17,764 nucleotides of DNA from positions 1-17,764 of the forward strand of contig DATCVA010000302.1 in NCBI GenBank assembly GCA_036567205.1, in the 5' to 3' direction. Within the stretch, counting starts at the first letter, position 1. The number at the start of each line of letters is the position of its first letter. The translations under genes were made by a program, and so were the position numbers. The stretch is from DATCVA01 sp036567205. Lineage in GTDB: Bacteria; Pseudomonadota; Gammaproteobacteria; Burkholderiales; Burkholderiaceae_B. This document shows positions 6,260 through 14,387 of the stretch, piece after piece. The notes under the pieces are model-generated. The model saw nothing but the letters and a program-made list of their open reading frames with translations. It was not told the origin of the DNA and ran no database searches.

Positions 6260-7453
6260 CTATGCCGCCAGCCACCGCTTAGCCAGTTCGACCCAGTATG
6301 TAGCCCCCAGCGGTATTAATTCGTCGTTGAAGTCGTAGCTGGGGTTATGCAACATGCACGGACCCATTCCGTGCCCGGGACTGCGGTGGTCTCCGTCGCC
6401 GTTACCGATCCAGATGTAGCAACCGGGTTTTTCTTTAAGCATTAACGCGAAATCTTCACCGCCCATCGAGGGCTGGACGTTTTCATTGACGTTTTCTTTT
6501 CCAAAAACGTCTTTTAGTACTTGTGTGCTAAAGGCTGTTTCATGGGGATGATTAAACGTAGGGGGATATTTCCGGTCAAACTCGAACGTTGCTTCGCAAT
6601 TGAACCCTTCGCATGTAAGCCGCGAGAGCTCGCCTATGCGTTTCTCGATAAGATCAAGCGTTTCTTCGGAAAAAGTGCGTACCGTACCACGCAGTTGAGC
6701 GGTATCGGGAATGACATTGTCGGCAGAGCCCGCGTGTATTTGGGTAATGCTAAGGACGGCGGGGTCGAATGGATTGCGATTGCGCGTAATAACCGTTTGA
6801 AGCGACTGGGCTAATTGCACGGCGGCCATAATGGGGTCGTGACCCAGGTGAGGCATGGCGGCGTGGGCGCCTTTGCCGGCAATCGTAATGTTGAAATAGT
6901 TGCTCGATGCCATGATCGGGCCGGCGGTGATTCCGAAGGTTCCGGCTTCCATTCCAGGCCAGTTATGCATTCCAAAAACGGCATCCATTGCAAATAAGTT
7001 AAACAGGCCGTCCTCGATCATTTTTTTTGCACCTACGTAGCCTTCTTCCGCCGGTTGAAAGATAACGTAGACAGTGCCGTCAAAGTCGCGATGCTGTGCC
7101 AGGTAGCGCGCCGCCGCCAGCAGCATGGCGGTATGCCCGTCGTGCCCGCAAGCATGCATTTTTCCGGGGTATTTGCTGGCATGTTCGAAGGTATTGCGCT
7201 CTTGCATGGGAAGGGCATCCATGTCGGCTCGCAGCCCAATAGCCCGGCCATTTCCGGATTTGCCATGAATGGTGCCCACAACCCCAGTGATGCCCAATCC
7301 ACGATGGACTTCAATGCCCCAGGAGGCAAGCTGTTGCGCCACGAGATCGGAGGTGCGGTTTTCTTGATAGGCCAGCTCGGGATGGGCGTGAATATCACGT
7401 CGAATGGCGGTGATTTCGTCTTGCCACGCGACAATAGGGTCGACTAGTTTCAT
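6260..7453 (-). CDS. M20 family metallo-amidohydrolase (hippurate hydrolase/aminoacylase-like)
   Basis: A 397-residue di-metal peptidase-family M20D amidohydrolase that cleaves N-acyl amino acids or similar amides. Conserved elements are GLRADMDALPMQE (73-85), MHACGHDGHTAMLLAAARY (metal ligands Cys102 and His104), FQPAEEGYVGAKKMIEDG (catalytic Glu136 and metal ligand Glu137), GMHNWPG (His163), the lid-domain IAGKGAHAAMPHLGHDP (191-207), GGEDFALML (331-339) and LHNPSYDFND (His369). There is no signal peptide, so it is cytosolic. The frame is open to 7540, but the ATG at 7453 fits the family start and has AGGATCC upstream. It is divergent from the peptide ABC operon and may process what that importer brings in. 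The exact acyl and amino acid specificity is unknown. Confidence 0.93.
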   Translation of the reverse strand: MKLVDPIVAWQDEITAIRRDIHAHPELAYQENRTSDLVAQQLASWGIEVHRGLGITGVVGTIHGKSGNGRAIGLRADMDALPMQERNTFEHASKYPGKMHACGHDGHTAMLLAAARYLAQHRDFDGTVYVIFQPAEEGYVGAKKMIEDGLFNLFAMDAVFGMHNWPGMEAGTFGITAGPIMASSNYFNITIAGKGAHAAMPHLGHDPIMAAVQLAQSLQTVITRNRNPFDPAVLSITQIHAGSADNVIPDTAQLRGTVRTFSEETLDLIEKRIGELSRLTCEGFNCEATFEFDRKYPPTFNHPHETAFSTQVLKDVFGKENVNENVQPSMGGEDFALMLKEKPGCYIWIGNGDGDHRSPGHGMGPCMLHNPSYDFNDELIPLGATYWVELAKRWLAA

Positions 7454-7884
7454 GGTGCTGGATCCTGTTGTTATGCTTAAAACTATACGCCGAGGCGTGC
7501 GTATCGCAAAGCTTTTGCTGCTCGTACAGCCCCTGGCCACATCCTCGGCTATGTTTCACAAAATGCGATCTTTGTATATATACCAGAGGCTTGCCGAGCG
7601 GGTTAAGACAGGAAACATTTCGTCGTGATTATCGGGAAAACACCGATCTTTTAAAGCACTCAGGATCGCTACACTGAGTCCTTATCTGATTTCAGCGGTG
7701 ACATTAAACCACTAGTAGCCCAATACACCGCCACGTTGCATTGCCGTAGCACACGCTTATAAATCAAATCTGCTTTCAATCTCTTAGACTCTTAGGGCTT
7801 CGCCGTCCCCGTCGTTTTTTTGTTTGTCCCGCTTTATTTTGTTGGTCTGCTCATCGGTTTAACTTACTAGAGGGCTGCACAATC
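7454..7884. other. Long divergent intergenic region between M20 and the ABC operon
   Basis: These 431 bases hold no convincing gene; small frames here have no family signals or good start sites. The region must contain promoters for both directions. Visible items are ACTCAG (7658-7663) repeated inverted as CTGAGT (7674-7679), ATCGG (7631-7635) opposite CCGAT (7643-7647), an alternating TATATATA tract (7575-7582), and a minus-strand hexamer pair of TTAACC (7601-7606) and TATATA (7577-7582) with an 18-base spacer that could drive M20. AGAGGG lies about 10 bases before the ABC binding-protein ATG. No regulator gene adjoins the region. Confidence 0.6.
7736..7763 (+). promoter_or_regulatory. Possible sigma70 promoter for the peptide ABC operon
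   Basis: TTGCAT (7736-7741) and TATAAA (7758-7763) are separated by 16 bases, reasonably close to the -35/-10 consensus. Transcription would start near 7770, giving a leader of about 115 bases before the ATG at 7885. It is a sequence match only, in an AT-rich region where chance matches are common. Confidence 0.35.
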
Positions 7885-9468
7885 ATGAAGATAATTCGAA
7901 AAACAATTTTGCTGTCGGCAATCACGCTGAGTTTTTTAAGCATAAGCGGGGTGGTTCAAGCTCGCGACCTGACTATCGCGCTACGTACCGAACCCAGTTC
8001 CATGGACCCTCAGTTTCACTCGCTTACGCCCAATACACAGCTGTCTGAAACATTGTTCGATCCACTTGTACGCACCGACTCCAATGCCAAGCCCGTTGCC
8101 GCATTAGCCGAGTCCTGGAAGGTCGATGGCAACGTCTGGACCTTCAAGCTACGCCCTAACGTCAAATTTGCCGATGGTTCGCCGTTTACGGCCGATGATG
8201 TGGTGTTCACTTATGACCGGGTCCATAAAGTGCCTAATAGCCCGTCCTCGTACGCCTTATATTTAAGTTCAGTTGCCAAGGTCGAGGCTGTCGATCCATT
8301 AACAGTAAAAATCACTACCAAAGGGCCTTCGCCGGTACTGCTGCCCAATTTGTCCATGGTGCCCATAATGTCCAGGAAGAATGCATCGGGGCCGGCTGCC
8401 GAAGGCAAGACCACTGTCGAGCTCAACCGCGGCGATGGTCTGGTGGGCACGGGGCCCTATAAATTTGTATCCTGGAAGCGAGGCGCCGAGATCGTCTTCC
8501 AGCGTAACGACCTTTATTGGGGCGAAAAACCCGTATGGGACAAGGTCATTTACCGGCCTATTTCCAACTCGGCCGCTCGTGTGGCTGCGCTTCTGGCAGG
8601 CGATGTCGACTTAATCGAGGATCCCCCAACCGATGACCTGGCACGGCTTAAAAAAGACACCAACCTGCACGTACAGGAAACCCCTTCTCTGCGCGTCATT
8701 TACATCGCGTTAGGTCAGGGTAAAGAAGTGCCTCCCGGCATGTCGGGCACCAATGGTAAAAATGCACTGACCGACAAGCGCGTACGCGAGGCCTTGTCGC
8801 TGGCTATTGACCGCAAGGCCATTGTCGAGAGAATTATGGGCGGGGTAGCTCAGCCGGCCGCCAACTTATTGGCCTATCCGGGTTTTGGCGCGTCTGAAAA
8901 ACTGTCGAAGGTGCCCAATGTCGACACACAAAAAGCCAAGTCCCTACTTAAAGAGGCGGGTTACGAAAACGGCTTTTCCGTCACCTTGGGTTCTCCGGAT
9001 GGCCGCTACACCAACGATAAAAACATAGCTCAAACCGTTGCTGCCATGTGGGCGCGTATTGGCGTTAAAACCGATGTCCAGACTATGGCGCCACCCGTGT
9101 TCTTTAAGCAGCGCAACGATTATGCGTTTAGCACCTATCTGGGTGGCTGGGCCGTCAGTTCCGGCGAAATGCTTAATCCACTAACCTCTCTGGTCATGAC
9201 TAAAAATCCGGCGGCCGGCTATGGCACCACCAACTGGAGCAAATACTCTAATCCCGAGCTCGACAAGCAGGTGCTGGCGGCATCTAAAACTCTTGACGAC
9301 GCCAAGCGTGCTGCAATGTTGCAAAAAGCCGGCGATTTAGCAATGGAAGACTACGCGCTTCTGCCTATCTTGTTCGAGGTATCGGTCTGGGCCATGAGGA
9401 AAGATATCCGCTACGGGGGGCGTTCCGACCAAATGACCCTGGCGCAAGACATGACCTTAGCAAAGTAG
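7885..9468 (+). CDS. Peptide-type ABC transporter periplasmic substrate-binding protein
   Basis: A 527-residue SBP family 5 (DppA/OppA/GsiB-like) receptor, the usual length for the family. It has a Sec signal peptide: basic MKIIRK, a hydrophobic stretch, and a likely cleavage after VQA (residue 26). The mature start RDLTIALRTEPSSMDPQF and the segments LFDPLVRTD, LAESW, WTFKLRPNVKFADGSPFTADDVVFTYDR, GTGPYKF, RVREALSLAIDRKAIV and AKSLLKEAGY are family hallmarks. There is no lipobox cysteine, so it is a soluble periplasmic protein. It heads a tight operon with two permeases, two ATPases and an N-formylglutamate amidohydrolase. The ligand could be peptides, N-acyl amino acids or glutathione-like compounds; sequence does not decide. 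Confidence 0.94.
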   Translation: MKIIRKTILLSAITLSFLSISGVVQARDLTIALRTEPSSMDPQFHSLTPNTQLSETLFDPLVRTDSNAKPVAALAESWKVDGNVWTFKLRPNVKFADGSPFTADDVVFTYDRVHKVPNSPSSYALYLSSVAKVEAVDPLTVKITTKGPSPVLLPNLSMVPIMSRKNASGPAAEGKTTVELNRGDGLVGTGPYKFVSWKRGAEIVFQRNDLYWGEKPVWDKVIYRPISNSAARVAALLAGDVDLIEDPPTDDLARLKKDTNLHVQETPSLRVIYIALGQGKEVPPGMSGTNGKNALTDKRVREALSLAIDRKAIVERIMGGVAQPAANLLAYPGFGASEKLSKVPNVDTQKAKSLLKEAGYENGFSVTLGSPDGRYTNDKNIAQTVAAMWARIGVKTDVQTMAPPVFFKQRNDYAFSTYLGGWAVSSGEMLNPLTSLVMTKNPAAGYGTTNWSKYSNPELDKQVLAASKTLDDAKRAAMLQKAGDLAMEDYALLPILFEVSVWAMRKDIRYGGRSDQMTLAQDMTLAK

Positions 9469-9483
9469 CAGGCAGCTGCAACG

Positions 9484-10458
9484 GTGTTGTCGGCCATTGT
9501 TCGCCGCTTGCTGCAAACGGCGGTCATCGTTCTGGTGATGTCCGCGTTGGTGTTTGCCGGTCTCTATTTAATTGGCGATCCGATCAATATGCTGGCAAGC
9601 CCCGAAGCAACCGAGGCCCAGCGCGAGCTGATCCGTCAGGCTCTGGGCCTTAACTTACCGTTGTGGCAGCAGTACTTTATTTTTTTAAGCAAAGCCGTTC
9701 ATCTGGATTTTGGCAATAGCTTTTTAACCGGCGAGTCGGCTATGCGTTTAATTCTGGAGCGCATGCCAGCCACGCTGGAACTTGCCACCTTTGCCATGCT
9801 TATGTCCGTGCTGATTGGCGTGCCATTGGGAATCTATGCCGGCTTAAGGCCGAACAGTCTTGCTGCACGTTCAATTATGACGAGTTCGGTACTGGGTTTT
9901 TCGCTGCCTAACTTCTGGGTTGGGTTAATGCTGATTATGTTTTTTTCTGTGTATATGGGCTGGTTGCCGGCCGGGGGACGAGGGCCGGTGGAAGCCTTTG
10001 GACCCATCGAGCTTAGTATTTTCAGGTGGGACGGTTTAAAAAACCTGCTTTTGCCGGCGGCGACGATTGCTGTGGCCAAGTGTGCCTTGATTATTCGCGT
10101 AACCAGGGCGGCCACCCGCGAATGCCTGCCGCTGGATTACATCAAGTTTGCGCGCGCCAAGGGGTTGTCCGAAAAACGCGTATTGGGCGTGCACCTGCTT
10201 AAGAACATTCTTATTCCCATCATTACGATAGCGGGGCTGGAATATGGCCAGGTCTTTGCGTTTGCAGTCGTCACTGAAACGGTTTTTTCGTGGCCCGGCA
10301 TGGGCAAGCTGTTAATCGACTCCATCATTACTCTGGATCGCCCGGTGGTGGTCGCCTATTTAATGCTGGCTGTGGTTTTTCTGGCAATGCTTAATTTGCT
10401 GGTTGATATCGCCTACACCGTGCTGGATCCGCGGGTTCGTCTTGGAGGGGCCGCATGA
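9484..10458 (+). CDS. ABC transporter permease, DppB/OppB type
   Basis: A 324-residue inner-membrane permease. The N-terminus has the first membrane helix (about residues 9-31) followed by the typical periplasmic segment with PEATEAQRELIRQALGL and the LDFGNSF motif. Further helices follow, and the cytoplasmic EAA loop reads DYIKFARAKGLSEKRVLGVH at about residues 219-238, the contact with the ATPase subunits. The C-terminus LLVDIAYTVLDPRVRLG is standard for DppB proteins. The start is GTG (9484) or the adjacent TTG; an AGGCAG lies about 12 bases upstream, so initiation is probably modest. Its stop overlaps the next start as ATGA. It forms a heterodimer with the following permease. Confidence 0.94.
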   Translation: MLSAIVRRLLQTAVIVLVMSALVFAGLYLIGDPINMLASPEATEAQRELIRQALGLNLPLWQQYFIFLSKAVHLDFGNSFLTGESAMRLILERMPATLELATFAMLMSVLIGVPLGIYAGLRPNSLAARSIMTSSVLGFSLPNFWVGLMLIMFFSVYMGWLPAGGRGPVEAFGPIELSIFRWDGLKNLLLPAATIAVAKCALIIRVTRAATRECLPLDYIKFARAKGLSEKRVLGVHLLKNILIPIITIAGLEYGQVFAFAVVTETVFSWPGMGKLLIDSIITLDRPVVVAYLMLAVVFLAMLNLLVDIAYTVLDPRVRLGGAA

Positions 10459-11378
10459 GCGCTGTTAACCCTGCTCTGCAGCCGCCGCGGCCAGTGCCTG
10501 CGCATGAAAGCCTATGGCGAGTTTTTGTGGCTCAGTTTTTCACCAGTAAATTGGCCGTGTTTGGGCTGGTGCTGCTGGTGGTGTTTTTGTTTTTAGCTAT
10601 TTTTGCTCCCTGGATTGCGCCGCAAAATCCGTTCGATATTGCCACGCTCGATATTTTCGATTCAAAAATGCCGCCGGGTAGCGTTAACAGCGATGGATCC
10701 ATGACTTACTGGCTGGGCACCGATGGGCAGGCGCGCGACCTGTTCTCGGCCATTCTGTATGGAATGCGAACCAGCCTGGTGGTCGGGTCAGTGTCGGTTT
10801 CAGTGGCGTTTTTAATCGGTGCGGCGGTCGGACTGATTTCCGCCTATTTCGGCGGCCGTATTGATGCGTTTTTAATGCGTATTGTCGATATCCAGCTGTC
10901 ATTTCCGGCGATTTTGCTGGCCCTGATTTTATTGGCCATACTGGGAAAAGGTGTCGATAAGGTTATTTATGCATTGATCGCCGTGCAATGGGCTTATTTT
11001 GCGCGGGCAGCCCGTGGCGCCGCCATCGTCGAGCGTAACCGCGAATACGTCGAGGCAGCGCGCTGCCTGTCGCTGTCCTGGCAGCGCATTTTATGGCGCC
11101 ATGTGTTTCCCAATTGCATTCCGCCCCTTATGGTAATTGCCACTATCGACCTTGCCCACGCTATTGCGCTCGAGGCTACTTTGTCCTTCCTGGGGGTTGG
11201 GGTACCGGTTACAGAGCCGTCGCTGGGAATGCTTATTGCAAACGGTTTTGAGTATTTGCTGTCTGGCACGTACTGGATTTCGTTCTTTCCAGGGATTGCA
11301 CTGGCGCTGCTGGTTATAGCCATTAATTTGGTGGGCGACCATCTGCGCGATATTCTTAATCCTCGTAATGTCATATAG
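10455..11378 (+). CDS. ABC transporter permease, DppC/OppC type
   Basis: A 307-residue permease partner of the preceding gene. The cytoplasmic N-terminus (about 30 residues with SLWRVFVAQFFTSKLA) leads into a first hydrophobic helix. The segment YWLGTDGQARDLFSAILYG is the conserved DppC periplasmic motif (usually LGTDxxGRDxxSRxxYG), here with Gln-Ala in place of the more usual Gly-. The EAA loop is EYVEAARCLSLSWQRILWRH (about 197-216). The C-terminus NLVGDHLRDILNPRN matches the family end GDxLRDxLDPR. It starts in a four-base ATGA overlap with the upstream stop, implying coupled translation. Confidence 0.94.
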   Translation: MSAVNPALQPPRPVPAHESLWRVFVAQFFTSKLAVFGLVLLVVFLFLAIFAPWIAPQNPFDIATLDIFDSKMPPGSVNSDGSMTYWLGTDGQARDLFSAILYGMRTSLVVGSVSVSVAFLIGAAVGLISAYFGGRIDAFLMRIVDIQLSFPAILLALILLAILGKGVDKVIYALIAVQWAYFARAARGAAIVERNREYVEAARCLSLSWQRILWRHVFPNCIPPLMVIATIDLAHAIALEATLSFLGVGVPVTEPSLGMLIANGFEYLLSGTYWISFFPGIALALLVIAINLVGDHLRDILNPRNVI

Positions 11379-11386
11379 GAGGGGGT

Positions 11387-12379
11387 GTGAGCATCGTTAA
11401 AGCGCCTTCCTCCGATCTTCTTCTTGATGTGCGGGGCTTAAAAACGTACTTTCATACTCGCGACGGTATCGTGAAGGCCGTCGATGGCGTGTCATTGCAG
11501 CTTAAGGCGGGCGAGATCCTGGGCCTGGTAGGCGAGTCGGGGTCCGGTAAAAGCATTACCGCATTTTCTTTAATGAATCTTGTGGATGAGCCGGGCAGGG
11601 TGCAGGCCGAGCGAATGTTCTTTAATGGTCTTGATCTTCAGGCCTTAACGCCAGAGCAGTATCGGGCCATTCGCGGTAAAGACATGGCCATGATTTTCCA
11701 GGACCCGATGATGACGCTTAATCCGACGTTGCGCATCGACACGCAAATGATTGAAGCGATTCAGGCCCACGCCAGTATGTCCGGCGCGGCGGCGCGCGCC
11801 CGATCAATAGACGTTTTGGCCATGGTCGGCATCCCCTCTCCCAAAGACCGCATGACCGTGTATCCGCACCATTTGTCCGGAGGTATGCGTCAGCGCGTAG
11901 CCATCGCTATCGCCTTGCTGAATTCGCCAAAACTGATCATTGCCGACGAGCCGACTACCGCGCTCGATGTCACCATCCAGGGCCAAATCCTGTATGAAGT
12001 GCAAAAGCTATGTCGCGAAATGGGAACAGCGCTGATCTGGATCACGCACGATCTGGCGATTGTATCGGGCCTGGCCGACCGGCTTGCCGTCATGTATGCG
12101 GGAAAAATCGTTGAAACGGGGGCTACTGCCGACATCATTCAGGCAGCCCGGCACCCGTATACACATGGCTTGCTGGCATCAATCCCCTCCATTGAAACCC
12201 GCGGCCGCGAGTTGTTTCAGATTCCCGGTTCCACTCCGTCCTTGCTGAGGCTGCCGCCGGGTTGTCCTTTCAAGGCGCGTTGTTACCGTGCCACCGATAT
12301 CTGTAATCAGGACCCTGCTTTGGAAGAAGTTGCGCCAGATCATAAAGCCAGTTGCTGGCACGCTGGAGTGATGGCATGA
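11387..12379 (+). CDS. ABC transporter ATP-binding protein, DppD/OppD type
   Basis: A 330-residue ATPase subunit. Walker A is GESGSGKS (49-56), the Q-loop is Gln105, the ABC signature is LSGGMRQR (163-170), Walker B is LIIADE (183-188), and the switch histidine is His221 in THDLAIV. The C-terminal oligopeptide-transporter domain carries PGCPFKARC and further cysteines that in some homologues bind an Fe-S cluster. The start is GTG at 11387, with a very strong AGGAGGGGG directly upstream but at unusually short spacing. The gene ends in an ATGA overlap with the next ATPase gene. Confidence 0.95.
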   Translation: MSIVKAPSSDLLLDVRGLKTYFHTRDGIVKAVDGVSLQLKAGEILGLVGESGSGKSITAFSLMNLVDEPGRVQAERMFFNGLDLQALTPEQYRAIRGKDMAMIFQDPMMTLNPTLRIDTQMIEAIQAHASMSGAAARARSIDVLAMVGIPSPKDRMTVYPHHLSGGMRQRVAIAIALLNSPKLIIADEPTTALDVTIQGQILYEVQKLCREMGTALIWITHDLAIVSGLADRLAVMYAGKIVETGATADIIQAARHPYTHGLLASIPSIETRGRELFQIPGSTPSLLRLPPGCPFKARCYRATDICNQDPALEEVAPDHKASCWHAGVMA

Positions 12380-13434
12380 GTTTCCAGAAAAACCAGGACG
12401 TTATCCTTAGCCTGCGTAATGTACAGCGGCGCTTTACGCAGCCAGCCGACTTCATCCAGCGTTTGGGGAATTTGCTCAAGGGCCAGAGCAAGCCGCGCTC
12501 TGTGCTGGCGGTGGCGGGCGTCGATCTGGATATACACGCAGGCGAGGTGGTTGGAATCGTGGGGGAGTCGGGCTGCGGCAAGTCGACGCTGGGGCGCATG
12601 ATTAGCGGGATTTTGCAGCCATCGGCCGGCGAAATTCTGTATAAAGGCCAGCCGGTATCGCATATGCATACGGCGGCCCGCCGTCAGTATGAACTAGGAG
12701 TCCAAATGATTTTTCAAGACCCGTTCTCGTCGTTGAATCCGCGAATGCGGGTAATCGATATTATCGGCGAAGCCCCCGTCGTGCACGGCCTTGTCAAACA
12801 AGCGGGCAAGGAAACCTTCGTGGCCGATCTCATGGAAAAAGTAGGACTGGACCCCGCCTACCGCTTTCGCTATCCGCATCAGTTTTCGGGTGGGCAACGG
12901 CAACGCATCGGTGTCGCGCGGGCATTGGCCTTAAGGCCTGCAGTCATTGTTTGCGATGAGGCGGTCGCTGCGCTGGATGTTTCCATTCAGGCACAGGTCA
13001 TTAATCTTTTTATCCAATTGCGTCACGAGTTTTCGTTAACGTATTTTTTTATCAGCCATAATCTGGGAGTCGTCAGCCACATTTCAGATCGTGTCGCCAT
13101 TATGTATTTGGGCCGCATTGTAGAGATCGCACCGACCGAGACTATTTTCAGTGTGGCTAATCATCCATACACCCAGGCTTTAATCAAAGAGCTTCCGCGC
13201 CTTCGTACCGATCAGCGCCAGTTCGATCCCATCAAGGGCGAGCTTCCCTCGCCGCTAGAGCCGCCGCCGGGCTGTCCTTTTCATCCTCGTTGCCCATACG
13301 CCATGCCGCGCTGCAAACAAGAGCTTCCCTTGCTTAAGGACGTTGGCCCGGGCCATTTCAGTGCCTGTCACCTGAACGATATGCAACCGGGTGCCGAGTC
13401 AGCGCTTGTCGATCGGCAACTCGTAACGGAATAG
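12376..13434 (+). CDS. ABC transporter ATP-binding protein, DppF/OppF type
   Basis: A 352-residue ATPase that pairs with the preceding one. Walker A is GESGCGKS (63-70), the Q-loop is Gln114, the signature is SGGQRQR (171-177), Walker B is VIVCDE (190-195), and the switch histidine is His228 in ISHNLGVV. Walker B is followed by Ala-Val rather than the common Pro-Val/Thr, a variation also found in GsiA-type proteins. The C-terminal domain has PGCPFHPRCPYAMPRC. The ATG at 12376 overlaps the upstream stop (ATGA) and has GGAG about eight bases before it. An in-frame TTG at 12352 lies inside the upstream gene and is less likely. Confidence 0.95.
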   Translation: MSFQKNQDVILSLRNVQRRFTQPADFIQRLGNLLKGQSKPRSVLAVAGVDLDIHAGEVVGIVGESGCGKSTLGRMISGILQPSAGEILYKGQPVSHMHTAARRQYELGVQMIFQDPFSSLNPRMRVIDIIGEAPVVHGLVKQAGKETFVADLMEKVGLDPAYRFRYPHQFSGGQRQRIGVARALALRPAVIVCDEAVAALDVSIQAQVINLFIQLRHEFSLTYFFISHNLGVVSHISDRVAIMYLGRIVEIAPTETIFSVANHPYTQALIKELPRLRTDQRQFDPIKGELPSPLEPPPGCPFHPRCPYAMPRCKQELPLLKDVGPGHFSACHLNDMQPGAESALVDRQLVTE

Positions 13435-13482
13435 GAAGGCAGATCTGTTTTTATTACGCTGAATTGTTTAGGAGCTAATCAC

Positions 13483-14349
13483 ATGAAATTTGCCGATTCA
13501 GATTTCGAGCCGTTTACATTGGTTTTGCCGACCGCCAACGTTATTCCGCTGGTGTGTGATTCGCCGCACAGCGGTCAGATTTACCCGGAAGATTTTCAAA
13601 ACAGTCTGCCAGCGTCAATCTTACGGTCGGGCGAGGACACGTATGTTGATGAGCTATGGAGTGCAATTCCTACAGTAGGAGGAAGCTTGCTGGCCGCTAA
13701 CTTTCCGCGTACGTATATCGACCCAAATCGGGAAGAGGACGATATCGACCCGAATATGCTGGCTGAACCTTGGACTACCGCCTTGCATCCCACCGAGAAA
13801 TCCCGGCTGGGCCATGGCTTGATATGGACGCAGGCACGCAAGCAGCCCATTTATGATCGCAAGCTTTGGGTAGCAGAAGTTGAAAACCGTATTGGCAGTT
13901 TTCATCGCCCGTATCATGCCGCTTTGCAAAAGCAAATTGAGTCGGCCTACGAAAATTTCGGAGGCGTGTGGCATTTGAATCTGCACTCCATGCCATCGGA
14001 CTCGTATGAAGCGCTAGAAATCGAAACGGATAAGCCCCTGGCCGATTTTGTATTGGGCGATCGCGATGGCGTTACCTGCGATCCGGCGTTAGTCCAGATT
14101 ATCGAGGAGTTTTTAACAAACCGGGGTTATACCGTTGCGCGCAACGATCCGTTTAAAGGCGTCGCTCTGATCGCAAAAATAGGTAATCCCGAAGAGAACC
14201 GGCACAGCTTGCAAATTGAAGTGAATCGGGCTTTATACATGGACGAAATCACCTATGAAAAAACGGCCGGCTTTAAAACCCTGCAACAAACGCTGGCCTT
14301 GCTAAGTGCTGAAGTGGCTGCTTTTATCCAGACGCAGCTGCGTTCCTGA
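13483..14349 (+). CDS. N-formylglutamate amidohydrolase family protein
   Basis: A 288-residue cytosolic hydrolase of the N-formylglutamate deformylase family (HutG-like), which releases formate and glutamate from N-formyl-L-glutamate. Conserved segments are VCDSPHSGQIYP (24-35), RSGEDTYVDELW (48-59), FPRTYIDPNREEDDID, HLNLHSMPSD, FVLGDRDGVTCDPA, and the C-terminal NRHSLQIEVNRALYMDE. A good TAGGAG lies eight bases before the ATG. It follows the ATPase gene by 48 bases on the same strand, so it is probably the last gene of the importer operon. No hutU/H/I genes are present here, so a role in histidine breakdown is not supported locally. It may act on another N-formyl or N-acyl compound brought in by the transporter. 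Confidence 0.9.
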   Translation: MKFADSDFEPFTLVLPTANVIPLVCDSPHSGQIYPEDFQNSLPASILRSGEDTYVDELWSAIPTVGGSLLAANFPRTYIDPNREEDDIDPNMLAEPWTTALHPTEKSRLGHGLIWTQARKQPIYDRKLWVAEVENRIGSFHRPYHAALQKQIESAYENFGGVWHLNLHSMPSDSYEALEIETDKPLADFVLGDRDGVTCDPALVQIIEEFLTNRGYTVARNDPFKGVALIAKIGNPEENRHSLQIEVNRALYMDEITYEKTAGFKTLQQTLALLSAEVAAFIQTQLRS

Positions 14350-14387
14350 AACTGCTGCGGCTGGCTTGTTGCATGCCTGGTCAGATT

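Noticed and set aside
7468..7677. 69-codon frame in the M20-ABC spacer
   Set aside because: It overlaps the M20 upstream region, is Cys/Arg-rich without a recognisable pattern, and has no ribosome-binding site.
10020..10470. Possible frameshift or break in the ABC operon
   Set aside because: All five subunits are full length with the expected ends, and the ATGA overlaps are normal for this operon type.
12955..12975. Walker B of the DppF-type ATPase reads DEAV rather than DEPV/DEPT
   Set aside because: The catalytic Asp and Glu are intact, and Ala at this position occurs in known GsiA-type importers, so it is not a defect.
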